Positions 41,467-50,681 of a stretch of DNA of 64,000 bases are shown piece after piece. Each line of letters begins with the position of its first letter. Position 1 is the first letter of the stretch. Origin of the DNA: Oscillospiraceae bacterium (GTDB lineage: Bacteria > Bacillota_A > Clostridia > Oscillospirales > WRJC01). The notes beneath the pieces are model-generated. The model saw only the letters and a program-made list of their open reading frames with translations. It was not told the origin of the DNA and made no database searches. The stretch covers positions 1 through 64,000 of the forward strand of contig WRJC01000018.1 of the NCBI GenBank assembly GCA_009782405.1, read 5' to 3'. Both the position numbers and the translations under genes were made by a program.

Positions 41467-42345
41467 ATGATAAAAAGCATGACCGGGTTTGGAAGGCACA
41501 GGGAAATCGAAAAAGAAAAAGAAATATCCGCCGAAATAAAATGCGTGAATGGCCGCTATCTAGACATTTACATCAAAATCCCCAAAATTTACGGGTTTAT
41601 GGAGGATAAAATAAGGCGCGAAGCGGCAAAATCCATATCGAGGGGCAAAGTCGAAATATATGTGGGCATCGAGCATTTGGCCGGCGAAAACATAAAAATC
41701 ACGTTAAATAAAACATACCTTGAAAGCTACATGAAAATATTGCGCTCGATCAGGGACTCATATAATTTGGAAGACGACATAACCACGATGCGCGTGGCGC
41801 AAAACAAGGACATATACAACGTCGAAAAACTCGAGGAGGACGAAGAGGCGCTTTGGAATTCGGTGGAGCCTGTTTTGAAAAAAGCGTTTGCCGAATTCGA
41901 AAAAATGCGGGTGGCGGAAGGCGAAAAATTGCTGGAAGACATGGCTTCACGCATAAAAAAATGCGGCGAAACCGCAAGCGAAATAGAAATCCTGTCCGAA
42001 AAATGCAAAGAAAATTATTACGAATCATTCAAGAAACGGCTGAACGAATTTGCAGGGGACATAATAACGGACGAAAACAGGATAATAACGGAAGCCGCCA
42101 TATATGCCGACAAAATATCCGTGACCGAAGAAATCGTCCGGCTCAAGAGCCATTTTTCGCAGTTTTTCAAGATAGTCGGCGAAAACGCGCCCGTGGGCAG
42201 AAAACTCGACTTTCTGATCCAGGAAATAAACCGCGAAACAAACACAGTCGGCTCGAAATCGCTCGACTTGGAAATAACCAACAAGGTAATAGAAGTAAAA
42301 AGCGACATAGAAAAAATACGCGAACAAATCCAAAATATCGAATGA
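41467..42345 (+). CDS. YicC/YloC family endoribonuclease
   Basis: This 292-residue protein opens with IKSMTGFGR and continues with [17 protein letters not shown], the hallmark N-terminal block of YicC/YloC. C-terminal conserved segments are [16 protein letters not shown] and the ending [49 protein letters not shown]. Family members are reported to cleave RNA; earlier annotation called them stress proteins. It is first in the operon, with the stop overlapping the remA start by an ATGA at 42342. Gene order yloC-remA-gmk-rpoZ is typical of Firmicutes. Confidence 0.93.
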   Translation: MIKSMTGFGRHREIEKEKEISAEIKCVNGRYLDIYIKIPKIYGFMEDKIRREAAKSISRGKVEIYVGIEHLAGENIKITLNKTYLESYMKILRSIRDSYNLEDDITTMRVAQNKDIYNVEKLEEDEEALWNSVEPVLKKAFAEFEKMRVAEGEKLLEDMASRIKKCGETASEIEILSEKCKENYYESFKKRLNEFAGDIITDENRIITEAAIYADKISVTEEIVRLKSHFSQFFKIVGENAPVGRKLDFLIQEINRETNTVGSKSLDLEITNKVIEVKSDIEKIREQIQNIE

Positions 42346-42641
42346 CGGGGCGGATAAAAGTGCTTGTAAATGTAGGTTTTGGCAACATGGCGAACAAAGA
42401 CAGAATCATAGCGGTGGTGAGTTTGGAAACTTCCCCCATAAAAAGACTCGTCCAGGATGCCAAAGACGGCGGCAGAGCCATCGACGTGACGTGCGGAAGG
42501 CGCACGAGATCGGTAATATTCACGGACAGCGACCATGTTATTTTGTCCGCCATACAATGCGAAACAATAGCGAACAGGATTTCGGGCGAAAAATCGGAGC
42601 AGGGCGAAAATTCCGAAGGTGAAAAAAATGGCGAATCTTGA
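42342..42641 (+). CDS. remA: RemA family extracellular matrix regulator
   Basis: This 99-residue DNA-binding protein belongs to the RemA (DUF370) family, which activates matrix genes in B. subtilis. It shows [44 protein letters not shown] and [19 protein letters not shown], nearly the full family core. The ATG at 42342 overlaps the yicC stop; a GTG at 42360 is an alternative. The C-terminal 20 residues (after RISGEK) are Glu-rich and extra. It lies in the same place as in B. subtilis, between yloC and gmk. Its target here cannot be read. Confidence 0.93.
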   Translation: MTGRIKVLVNVGFGNMANKDRIIAVVSLETSPIKRLVQDAKDGGRAIDVTCGRRTRSVIFTDSDHVILSAIQCETIANRISGEKSEQGENSEGEKNGES

Positions 42642-43260
42642 AGAAAAAAACGAAAAAGGAAAATTGATCGTGGTTTCCGGACCTTCGGGGAGCGGAAAAG
42701 GCACGGTTTTGGCCGAACTGCGCAAATTGGGGGAATACAAATTTTCAATTTCGGCCACGACGAGAACCCCCCGCGAAGGGGAAAGGGAAGGAATCGATTA
42801 TTATTTCTTGTCCGAAAAGGATTTTTCAAAAAAAATGTCAAACGGGGAAATGTTGGAATACGTGGCGTATTCGGGCAATTACTACGGAACGCCCAAAAGC
42901 CCCCTTGAAGACTTTATCAAAGATGGGCATGACGTAATTCTTGAAATCGAAGTGAGGGGGGCTTTGACCGTCAAAGAAAAATTTCCCGAAGCGGTCATGA
43001 TTTTTTTGGTTCCGCCCACGCATTCGGAGTTGGAAAAAAGGCTGAGGGCCAGGGGAACGGAAACGCAAAGAAGCATAAAAAAAAGGCTGGAAACCGCAGA
43101 CAATGAAATAAGATCCATAAAAAATTACGGCTATTTGGTGAAAAACGAATCCGATATGCAAAAAAAGGCGGCCGAAGAAATCAATTTTATCATCGAGGCC
43201 GAAAAAAACAAAATAACCGGCGAAAAAGCCGCAAAGTTTTTAAAAGATTACTTTATGTGA
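42628..43260 (+). CDS. gmk: Guanylate kinase
   Basis: This 210-residue enzyme phosphorylates GMP to GDP. The P-loop is [13 protein letters not shown], the GMP-binding part [21 protein letters not shown] and [13 protein letters not shown], then ILEIEVRGA and the lid region with [17 protein letters not shown] chose ATG 42628 rather than GTG 42619; GAAGGTG lies seven bases upstream. It overlaps the end of remA by 14 bases. It is followed closely by rpoZ, the usual pair in Firmicutes. Confidence 0.95.
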   Translation: MANLEEKNEKGKLIVVSGPSGSGKGTVLAELRKLGEYKFSISATTRTPREGEREGIDYYFLSEKDFSKKMSNGEMLEYVAYSGNYYGTPKSPLEDFIKDGHDVILEIEVRGALTVKEKFPEAVMIFLVPPTHSELEKRLRARGTETQRSIKKRLETADNEIRSIKNYGYLVKNESDMQKKAAEEINFIIEAEKNKITGEKAAKFLKDYFM

Positions 43261-43278
43261 TAATTTTAGGAGATAATT

Positions 43279-43548
43279 ATGATTTTTCCATCCATTGAAC
43301 AATTGACGCAGGACAGATACAACAGATATGAAATAGTCATCGCGACTGCCAAAGCCGCGAGGATTATAACGGACGAAATAAACGAAATAAAAGAAGAAAT
43401 GGAAAGAAACGCGGGAGCCAAAGAATTGGCCCCGGGCGACAAAACTGTCCAGCTCCCAAAAGAAATAAAAGACATTCCCGAAGAAAAACCGGTAAAATCG
43501 GCCATTTTGAAAATATTCGAAGGGGAATTCGTCATAGTGGCGGATTAA
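43279..43548 (+). CDS. rpoZ: RNA polymerase omega subunit
   Basis: This 89-residue protein starts with IFPSIEQLTQDRYNRYEIVIATAKAAR and continues with IITDEINEIKEE, matching the omega motif in which the Arg/Tyr helix packs on beta-prime. Length is normal for Firmicutes. It lies 18 bases after gmk and 29 before priA, in the standard order; the usual coaBC (dfp) gene between rpoZ and priA is missing here. Confidence 0.9.
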   Translation: MIFPSIEQLTQDRYNRYEIVIATAKAARIITDEINEIKEEMERNAGAKELAPGDKTVQLPKEIKDIPEEKPVKSAILKIFEGEFVIVAD

Positions 43549-43577
43549 GCGAAATTGGAAACAAGGTGACAAAGTCT

Positions 43578-46064
43578 ATGGAAAACTCATATGCCGGCGC
43601 ATACATTTTAGATGCGGCATATCAATTCGACAAAATATACGATTATTACGTGGACGAAAAAATCCGGGAAAGCATACGGCCCGGAAACTATATAATAGTG
43701 CCTTTCGGCGGTGGGAACAAAAGAAGGGTAGCGGTGGTTTGGGAAATCAAAAATTTTACCGGTGCCGAAAAGACAAAACCGGTCGACAAAATAATCGAAG
43801 TCCCCGCATTAAACGAGGAGCAGCTTGCCCTCGCGGTTTTTTTGAAGGAAAACACTTTTTGCACGATAGGGGAAGCCTTGAAAACGATAGCCCCGAACGG
43901 CCAAAAAAGCGGCTTGGCCATAAAATATGCCATAAACACGGAAAAATTTTTGGCTGAGGATTTGTACAACGAAAAAAACGACCGCATATGCGCCGTTTTG
44001 AATCGCTTAGCGGAAAAAAACGCCACTTCGGAAACCCTGAAAGAGGAATTCGGCGAGAACATCGAGGGCATTTTGAACACCCTGACAAAACAAGGGTATA
44101 TAACGCAAGAAATAACTCCGGAAAGGATAATAAAAGAAAAATTCGTCAAATATGTTTCGTTAAGCGAGGAAAAATACGAACAATTCATTGCATCAGATTT
44201 GAAATCCCTCACGGAAGCGCAACGCAAAGTGGTTGAATATTTGGCGCAGAGCGGAGATTTGCCGTTTGCGGAAATAACGGAAGAACTATCGGTCGGGCCG
44301 AGCGTAATATCGGCTCTCGCAAAAAAGGGATTGGCAGAAATTTACGAAAAGGAGATTTTCAGGGATTCAAGCGATGAATACGGCGAATGCGGCCAAAACG
44401 GGGAAGATGTCCTGTCTGGGGGCCAACAGGCGGCTTTTTTTGAATTATCCGCTTTGTACAAAAAAAACCGTCCCTGCGCGGCGCTTCTGCACGGCGTGAC
44501 GGGGAGCGGGAAAACCCACGTGATAAAGGCGCTGATCGACGAAGTGATAGCCGACGGGAAACAAGCCATAATGCTCGTGCCCGAAATAGCGCTGACGCCG
44601 CAGACAATAATATATTTCAAAAACTATTACAGGGAAAAAGTGAAAGTTTTGCACTCTTCGCTTTCGGCGGGCGAAAGATTCGACACTTGGAGAAGGATAA
44701 AAAACGGTGAAATAAATTTCGTAATCGGCACGAGGTCGGCGGTTTTCGCTCCGTTTGAAAAGCTCGGGCTGATTGTCATCGATGAAGAACAGGAACACAC
44801 GTACAAGTCCGACAAAAAGCCCTATTACCACGCAAGGGAAGTGGCGAGGTTCAGGTGCGCGAAACACGGCGCCATGATGGTGCTTTCCTCGGCCACGCCG
44901 CTTGTGGAAAGCTATCACAAAACCGAAAGCGGCAGCTACCGCCTCGTAAAACTCGAAGACAGGTACAACGAAGCGGATCTTCCGGAAATCTTGACGGTGG
45001 ACATGAGAGATGATCCCCCGGAAAACAAAATGATATTTTTGAGCGAAACATTGAAAAGGGAAATCAAAAAAAATCTTTCAAACGGCGAGCAGAGTATAAT
45101 ATTCCAAAACCGCAGGGGATATTTTAATTTTTTGTCCTGCCGCTCTTGCGGGGAGTCTGTGATGTGCCCGAATTGCAGCATATCGCTCAAACTTCACGCA
45201 GGCGAAAAGAACGGAAAAGTGAAGAGGGTACCTTCAAAACTCGTATGCCATTACTGCGGGCATACTTCCGAAGTGCCGGCTGTATGCCCCGGATGCAAAA
45301 GCGATAAACTTTTGATGTTCGGTTCGGGAACCCAAAAATGCGAGGACGATTTGGGCGAATTTTTTCCAGAAGCAAAAATAGCCCGAATGGATTCGGACGT
45401 GGCATCGACCAAAAATTCGCACACGCGAATACTCGACAGCATGAAAAACGACGAAGTGGACATATTGGTGGGAACCCAAATGATAACAAAAGGGCACAAT
45501 TTCAAGAATGTCACGCTCGCCGCCATACTGTTTGCCGATCAAGGGCTGTTTTTGGACGATTACAGGGCGAATGAACGGATGTTCGAGACCATCGTCCAGG
45601 TTACGGGCAGGGCAGGGAGATACGAAAAAAACGGCAGGGGGATAATACAGACATACAACCCCGAAAACGAAATTATAAAATACGCGATAGCGCAGGATTA
45701 TGCCGGATTTTACAAAAAGGAAATAAGGCTGAGAAAAGCTTCGGTTTTTCCGCCGTTTTGCGATATATGCACGATAAACGCAATTTCGGAATTTGAAAAC
45801 GAAACTATAGCGACCGCAAAAAAAATCGGCGAAATGTTGCAAAACCGGATGAAAGACGAATTTCGCGAAGTGAAAGCGATCATATACGGCCCTTTTCCGG
45901 CCACCATATACAAGCTAAACAAAAATTTTCGCATGAGATTTGTCATAAAATGCAAAATGAACAAAAAAACAAAAGAAATGCTCTCGCTGATTTTGGCGGA
46001 TATACAAAAGCAGGCCACGAAAAAAGTTTCGGTAAATATCGATGTGAACCCCAATATGATATGA
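43578..46064 (+). CDS. priA: Primosomal replication restart helicase PriA
   Basis: This 828-residue helicase restarts stalled forks. The N-terminal 3'-end-binding part leads to helicase motifs: HGVTGSGKTHV (Walker A), VIDEEQEH (Walker B), VLSSATPLVES and the later QMITKGHNFKNVTLAAI and RAGRYEKNG. Zinc-binding Cys clusters CRSCGESVMCPNC and CHYCGHTSEVPAVCPGC are complete. Compared with other PriA the winged-helix region (residues 130-260) is typical. The ATG at 43578 follows AAGGTGA; GTG 43566 lies in the ribosome site. It belongs to the gmk-rpoZ-priA-def-fmt series. Confidence 0.94.
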   Translation: MENSYAGAYILDAAYQFDKIYDYYVDEKIRESIRPGNYIIVPFGGGNKRRVAVVWEIKNFTGAEKTKPVDKIIEVPALNEEQLALAVFLKENTFCTIGEALKTIAPNGQKSGLAIKYAINTEKFLAEDLYNEKNDRICAVLNRLAEKNATSETLKEEFGENIEGILNTLTKQGYITQEITPERIIKEKFVKYVSLSEEKYEQFIASDLKSLTEAQRKVVEYLAQSGDLPFAEITEELSVGPSVISALAKKGLAEIYEKEIFRDSSDEYGECGQNGEDVLSGGQQAAFFELSALYKKNRPCAALLHGVTGSGKTHVIKALIDEVIADGKQAIMLVPEIALTPQTIIYFKNYYREKVKVLHSSLSAGERFDTWRRIKNGEINFVIGTRSAVFAPFEKLGLIVIDEEQEHTYKSDKKPYYHAREVARFRCAKHGAMMVLSSATPLVESYHKTESGSYRLVKLEDRYNEADLPEILTVDMRDDPPENKMIFLSETLKREIKKNLSNGEQSIIFQNRRGYFNFLSCRSCGESVMCPNCSISLKLHAGEKNGKVKRVPSKLVCHYCGHTSEVPAVCPGCKSDKLLMFGSGTQKCEDDLGEFFPEAKIARMDSDVASTKNSHTRILDSMKNDEVDILVGTQMITKGHNFKNVTLAAILFADQGLFLDDYRANERMFETIVQVTGRAGRYEKNGRGIIQTYNPENEIIKYAIAQDYAGFYKKEIRLRKASVFPPFCDICTINAISEFENETIATAKKIGEMLQNRMKDEFREVKAIIYGPFPATIYKLNKNFRMRFVIKCKMNKKTKEMLSLILADIQKQATKKVSVNIDVNPNMI

Positions 46065-46109
46065 ACTGCTTGCTTGCGCGAAAAATGTGAAAAAGAAAGG
46101 TGAAAAACT

Positions 46110-46613
46110 TTGGCTATACTCAACATATTGAAAGAAGACAAAAACATTTCGGCGCTGAGGAAAAAGTCGCGGCCGATTGAAATAATCGACAAGAGGACGG
46201 CGACATTGCTCGACGATATGCGCGAAACCTTGAAGGAAGCGGGCGGCATAGGTTTGGCTGCCCCGCAAGTCGGCGTTTTGCGCCGGGCGGCAATAATCGA
46301 AATCGAAGAGGGCGAATTGATAGAAATGATAAACCCCGAAATAGTATACAGGGAAGGCGAACAACAGGAGATAGAAGGCTGCCTTTCTTCGCCGGGCAAA
46401 TTCGCCGAAACAGTCAGGCCGGCGAAAATAAGGGTGACATATACAAACAGAAACGGCGAAAAAAAAGAAAAAGAGGGAATCGAGCTTCTCGCAAGGGCTT
46501 TTTGCCACGAAATCGACCATTTGGACGGAATATTGTGTTTTGACAAAGCCAAACGCATTCTGACCAAGGAAGAAGCGGACGAACTCAAAAAAGAAGATCA
46601 GGAGGGAAAATAG
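46110..46613 (+). CDS. def: Peptide deformylase
   Basis: This 167-residue metalloenzyme removes formyl groups from new proteins. All three family motifs are present: GGIGLAAPQVG, EGCLSSPG and HEIDHLDG, so the metal ligands Cys and two His and the catalytic Glu are intact. The start is a TTG codon at 46110, chosen because AAAGGTG lies eight bases upstream and the first residues AILNILKEDKNISALRKKS fit family starts. It is followed by fmt only six bases later, as in most bacteria; formylation and deformylation are thus paired. Confidence 0.93.
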   Translation: MAILNILKEDKNISALRKKSRPIEIIDKRTATLLDDMRETLKEAGGIGLAAPQVGVLRRAAIIEIEEGELIEMINPEIVYREGEQQEIEGCLSSPGKFAETVRPAKIRVTYTNRNGEKKEKEGIELLARAFCHEIDHLDGILCFDKAKRILTKEEADELKKEDQEGK

Positions 46614-46619
46614 GCAAAA

Positions 46620-47531
46620 GTGAAAATAATGTTCATGGGAACGCCCGAATTCGCGAAAATTTCGCTGGAGCATCTTGTAAAAAACGATTTCAACGTTACC
46701 TGCGCCGTAACCCAGCCGGACAAATCGGCGGGACGGAAGATGATTTTGACCCCGCCGCCCGTGAAAACCTTCTGCATATGCGAAAACATTCCGGTTTATC
46801 AGCCGCAGAACCTTGCCGGAAACGATTTTTTCGAAATTTTAAGGGAAACAAGCCCTGATATAATAGTCGTGGCGGCATACGGGAAAATACTGCCAAAAAA
46901 CGTGTTGGAATACCCGGAATTCGGCTGCGTGAATGTCCATGCTTCGTTATTGCCCAAATATCGCGGCGCTTCCCCGATTTTTTCCGCCATTGCCGCCGGC
47001 GAAAAAACCACCGGAATTACGACTATCTATATGGACGAAGGAATCGACACAGGGGACATGATACTAAAAGAAGCGACAGAAATCGGCGAAAACGAAACTC
47101 ACGGCGAACTTCATGGCCGCTTGGCGAAAATGGGGGGCGAAGTATTGGCAAATACGCTGATTCAAATTAAAAACGGCTCCGCCAAGCGCGAAAAACAACC
47201 CGAAACCAAAACCGGCTGCACAAAAAAAACGGACGAAAAAATCTGCGAAATCGACTGGAAATTAAAAACAAAACAAATACACGACAAAATACGCGCGCTA
47301 TCGCCGTCTCCCGCGGCATTTACGAAAATAGACGGCAAAAAGTTGAAAATTTACAAATCCGAAATATTGCCGTCAGGCAAATGCGAAAGTTCTCTTGACG
47401 TCGAATGTGAAGACGGAACGTTGCGTATTTTGGAACTTCAACCCGAAGGCGGCAAAAAGATGTCTGCCAGGGAATTTTTAAACGGCAGGAAAATCGAAAA
47501 AGGAGCGTTCGGGTGGATGAAAAAAAATTAA
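46620..47531 (+). CDS. fmt: Methionyl-tRNA formyltransferase
   Basis: This 303-residue enzyme formylates initiator Met-tRNA from 10-formyl-tetrahydrofolate. It starts with GTG at 46620 and the family opening KIMFMGTPEFAKISLEHL, has the catalytic formyl-binding block SLLPKYRGASPIFSAIAAGEKTTGITTIYMDEGIDTGDM, and a C-terminal tRNA-binding domain (DKIRALSPSPAAFTKI). It lies six bases after def and its end overlaps the rsmB start by 19 bases, implying coupling. Confidence 0.94.
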   Translation: MKIMFMGTPEFAKISLEHLVKNDFNVTCAVTQPDKSAGRKMILTPPPVKTFCICENIPVYQPQNLAGNDFFEILRETSPDIIVVAAYGKILPKNVLEYPEFGCVNVHASLLPKYRGASPIFSAIAAGEKTTGITTIYMDEGIDTGDMILKEATEIGENETHGELHGRLAKMGGEVLANTLIQIKNGSAKREKQPETKTGCTKKTDEKICEIDWKLKTKQIHDKIRALSPSPAAFTKIDGKKLKIYKSEILPSGKCESSLDVECEDGTLRILELQPEGGKKMSAREFLNGRKIEKGAFGWMKKN

Positions 47532-48835
47532 ATGCGAGAGAAGCGTGTTTGGAATCCCTCGTAAATTACGAAAAATCCAAAAAATATTCTAATATCGAGC
47601 TTGGCGCCGCTTTGGAAAAATATTGTTTTTGCGATTTGGACCGCGCTTTCATCACGAAGCTTTTTTACGGGGTGATAGAAAAAAAGCTGACTCTCGATTA
47701 TATTATTTATGGCATCTGCGACAAAAACGCGAAAATCGATTTGAAAATCTTGAATATTTTGAGAATGGGCATATATCAGCTTTCATTTATGGACAAAATC
47801 CCGGAAAGCGCCGCCTGCGACGAAAGCGTGAAACTCGCCAAACGCGCAAATCCCCAAAATTTGAAAATCGGCGGCTTCGTGAACGCTGTTTTGAGGGCTT
47901 TTTTGAGAAACAAAGAGGGACAATTCGAAAATATCGAAAAAATAAAAGGTTCATGTAAATATTTTGAAATAAAATATTCATGTTCATGTGATATAATAAA
48001 AATCTGGACGGAGAGCTATGGTTCCGAAATTTCCGAAAAACTGCTCTGCGAAAGCCAAAAAAAACGCGGTTTGGCGATAACTGCAAACACCCTGAAAATT
48101 TCAAGGGACAGCTATTTAGAGAAACTGGCTGCTATCCACGAGGGCATGGAAACAAAAAAAACGGAAATATCCCCTTACGGCATAATAATCGAGGGCGAAA
48201 TCCCCATAAAAAACATCTATGGCTTTGACGAAGGGCTTTTTTTCGTGCAAGACGAAGCTTCGCAGATATGCGCCCATAAAACAGGGGCGAAACCGGGCGA
48301 CTTGGTCATCGATTGTTGCGCCGCCCCGGGGGGAAAGAGTTTCTATATGGCTCAAATGATGAAAAACAAAGGAAAAATCATGTGTTTCGATATTTATGAA
48401 AACAAACTCGGCCTGATGGAAAAATCGGCAAAACGCTTCGGAATCGATATAATCGAAACGCGCAAACACGATTTCAGGACAGTATTCGGCGAACCGGGCG
48501 GCATAAAAGCCGACGTTGTATTGTGCGACGTGCCTTGCTCGGGACTTGGGACCATAACAAAAAAACCGGAAATAAAATACAAAACGATCGATGAAATATC
48601 GAAAATGCCGAAAATCCAGCATGAAATCCTCCGCGCCGGCTCGAATCATGTCAAACCGGGCGGAACCCTCATATATTCGACTTGCACTTTAAACAAAAAG
48701 GAAAACGAAGAAGTGGCATGTAAATTTGCCGGCGAAAACGAAAGTTTCAAAATCGAATATACCGAGACATTGTTTCCATTCAAGCAAAAAACCGACGGCT
48801 TTTTCATCGCCAAAATGAAGCGATGCGGACTATGA
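47513..48835 (+). CDS. rsmB: 16S rRNA cytosine-967 C5-methyltransferase (RsmB-like)
   Basis: This 440-residue protein has an N-terminal NusB-like RNA-binding domain (ARE.CLESLVNYEKSK, then DRAFITKLFYGVIEKKLTLDYII) and a C-terminal SAM-dependent methyltransferase. The SAM motif is VIDCCAAPGGKSFYM, the catalytic Cys lies in DVPCSGLG, and a second conserved Cys in STCTLNKKENEE. The start is GTG 47513, inside the end of fmt, with AAGGAG upstream. It is followed by rlmN, whose start overlaps the stop codon (ATGA). This gene order is usual in Firmicutes. Confidence 0.92.
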   Translation: MDEKKLNAREACLESLVNYEKSKKYSNIELGAALEKYCFCDLDRAFITKLFYGVIEKKLTLDYIIYGICDKNAKIDLKILNILRMGIYQLSFMDKIPESAACDESVKLAKRANPQNLKIGGFVNAVLRAFLRNKEGQFENIEKIKGSCKYFEIKYSCSCDIIKIWTESYGSEISEKLLCESQKKRGLAITANTLKISRDSYLEKLAAIHEGMETKKTEISPYGIIIEGEIPIKNIYGFDEGLFFVQDEASQICAHKTGAKPGDLVIDCCAAPGGKSFYMAQMMKNKGKIMCFDIYENKLGLMEKSAKRFGIDIIETRKHDFRTVFGEPGGIKADVVLCDVPCSGLGTITKKPEIKYKTIDEISKMPKIQHEILRAGSNHVKPGGTLIYSTCTLNKKENEEVACKFAGENESFKIEYTETLFPFKQKTDGFFIAKMKRCGL

Positions 48836-49881
48836 CGCATATGATTGGAAATAAAATCGATTTGTTTTCCCTTTCTCCGGACGAATTGAAAGAACATGCA
48901 AAAAACAATTTAAAAATCGAAGGATACCGCGCAGACCAAATATATTCGTGGATATATAAAACAATGGGGGACATCGATTTCGCGAAAATGGTCAATATCC
49001 CGAAAATCCAACAAAAAATCCTCGACGGATATTTTCATATTTCAAAATTGGAAATTAAAAAAAAGCGGATTTCCGCCGACGGAACGGTTAAATATCTATA
49101 TGCGCTGCATGACGGGGCCATGATCGAAAGCGTATTCATGCGATACCGCCACGGAAATACGGTTTGCATATCCACGCAAGTGGGATGCCGGATGGGATGC
49201 GCATTCTGCGCTTCTGCGATCGGCGGTTTTGTCAGAAACCTTTTGCCTTCGGAAATGCTGTTGCAAATAATGGCTTGCATCAGGGATATAGGGGAAAGAG
49301 TTTCAAATGTCGTGCTTATGGGAATAGGCGAACCGTTAGACAATTATGAAAACGTGATCAAGTTCCTCGGGCTTTTAAATGGTAGGCAGGGATTAAATAT
49401 CGGATATAGGCACATATCCCTTTCCACATGCGGGCTCGCCGACAAAATAGCGAAACTCAAAGAAACGGATATGCCCATAACCCTTTCGGTTTCGCTCCAT
49501 GCCCCAAACGACGAGGCGAGGCGGAAGATAATGCCGATAGCGGGAAAATGGGAAATGGAAACCCTGTTGAAAGCTTGCCGCGAATACGCAAATTTTACAA
49601 AACGCAGGATTTCATTTGAATACGCGCTGATCGGCGAAATAAACGATTCGAAAGAAGACGCGCATGAACTCGCGGCTAAAATCAAAAAAATTTTATGCCA
49701 TGTGAACTTGATTTTTCTAAACGAAATCCCCGAAAAAAATTTTAAACCGCCCGAAATGAAAAAAGCGCGCGAATTCCAAAAAATACTGGAAGATCACGGA
49801 ATAAACGCCACATTCAGGCGAAAATGCGGAAACGACATCGAAGCGTCCTGCGGGCAGCTCAGAAAAAACAATTTGATATGA
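48832..49881 (+). CDS. rlmN: 23S rRNA/tRNA adenine-C2 methyltransferase RlmN
   Basis: This radical SAM enzyme methylates A2503 of 23S rRNA and A37 of tRNAs. The radical SAM cluster ligands are in CRMGCAFCAS (CxxxCxxC), preceded by VCISTQVG, and the protein shows MGIGEPLDNYENV, VSLHAPNDEARRKIMPI and the catalytic Cys in TFRRKCGNDIEASCGQL. Two other ATGs (48823 and 48841) are possible; the chosen one overlaps the rsmB stop as ATGA, giving 349 residues. No ribosome site was seen, so coupling to rsmB is likely. Confidence 0.92.
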   Translation: MTHMIGNKIDLFSLSPDELKEHAKNNLKIEGYRADQIYSWIYKTMGDIDFAKMVNIPKIQQKILDGYFHISKLEIKKKRISADGTVKYLYALHDGAMIESVFMRYRHGNTVCISTQVGCRMGCAFCASAIGGFVRNLLPSEMLLQIMACIRDIGERVSNVVLMGIGEPLDNYENVIKFLGLLNGRQGLNIGYRHISLSTCGLADKIAKLKETDMPITLSVSLHAPNDEARRKIMPIAGKWEMETLLKACREYANFTKRRISFEYALIGEINDSKEDAHELAAKIKKILCHVNLIFLNEIPEKNFKPPEMKKAREFQKILEDHGINATFRRKCGNDIEASCGQLRKNNLI

Positions 49882-49928
49882 AAAAATCCGGCGCTCAATT
49901 TCAGCAAAGAGGGAATGGGGGGTAAGGC

Positions 49929-50672
49929 ATGTCTGTATCTATCGCGGGAAAAACACACACGGGGAAAAAAAGAAGCGCGAAAGTCAACGAAGACAGTTTT
50001 TTTGCCGAAAAAATAGACGGCATCTATCTTGCCATTGTCTGCGACGGAATGGGCGGGGCGAAAGGCGGAAACACGGCCAGCTCGCTCGCGGTGAAATCTT
50101 TTGTCGAGACGGTGATGGAATTGATCTCCGATTCCGCGAATTACAGGGACATACTTTTCGCTTCCGTGGCGAAAGCGAACGACAACGTTTTAAAAGCCGC
50201 GCAAAACGATGAAGGGCTCGCAGGGATGGGGACAACCGTAGTCGCCTGCATATTTGACGGCAGCGAATATTACGCTGTAAACGTCGGGGACAGCAGGATG
50301 TATGTAATCGACGAAAAAAGCGGTTCTGTCAGCCAAATAACCAAAGACCACTCTTTGGTGCAGGAACTCGTGGAAAATGGGACCATCACCAAGGAACAAG
50401 CCGAAAAATCCCCGAACAAAAACATATTGACTCGCGCTTTGGGAATCGACGACATTGTAGATGTGGATTTTTTTAGGGGAAAGCATGAATCCGGGACAAT
50501 ACTTCTTTGCTCGGACGGCCTCTACAATTACGCTGAAGAAGCGGATATGGCCAAATACGTATTTCAATACGAAGACCTCGACAACTGTGCGAATGAATTG
50601 ATAGCGAAAGCCAATGAAAACGGCGGGGGAGACAATATAACGGCGGTCATGATAAAACCGCAAGGGAGTTAA
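49929..50672 (+). CDS. prpC: PP2C-type Ser/Thr phosphatase (PrpC/Stp)
   Basis: This 247-residue phosphatase is the partner of PASTA kinases. Metal-binding and family motifs are VNEDSFF, VCDGMGGAKGGNTASSLA, GMGTTVVACIF, NVGDSRMYVID, ITKDHSLVQELVENGTI, and LLCSDGLYNY with a final GGGDNITAVMI. Length and order match B. subtilis PrpC. The start follows a GGGGGGTAAGG stretch. It is ten bases before the kinase gene, which confirms the pair. Confidence 0.93.
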   Translation: MSVSIAGKTHTGKKRSAKVNEDSFFAEKIDGIYLAIVCDGMGGAKGGNTASSLAVKSFVETVMELISDSANYRDILFASVAKANDNVLKAAQNDEGLAGMGTTVVACIFDGSEYYAVNVGDSRMYVIDEKSGSVSQITKDHSLVQELVENGTITKEQAEKSPNKNILTRALGIDDIVDVDFFRGKHESGTILLCSDGLYNYAEEADMAKYVFQYEDLDNCANELIAKANENGGGDNITAVMIKPQGS

Positions 50673-50681
50673 TTTACCGTT

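Noticed and set aside
41853..42341. Upstream part of the long frame containing RemA
   Set aside because: Only the part from 42342 matches RemA; the earlier part overlaps yicC in another frame and has no sense as protein.
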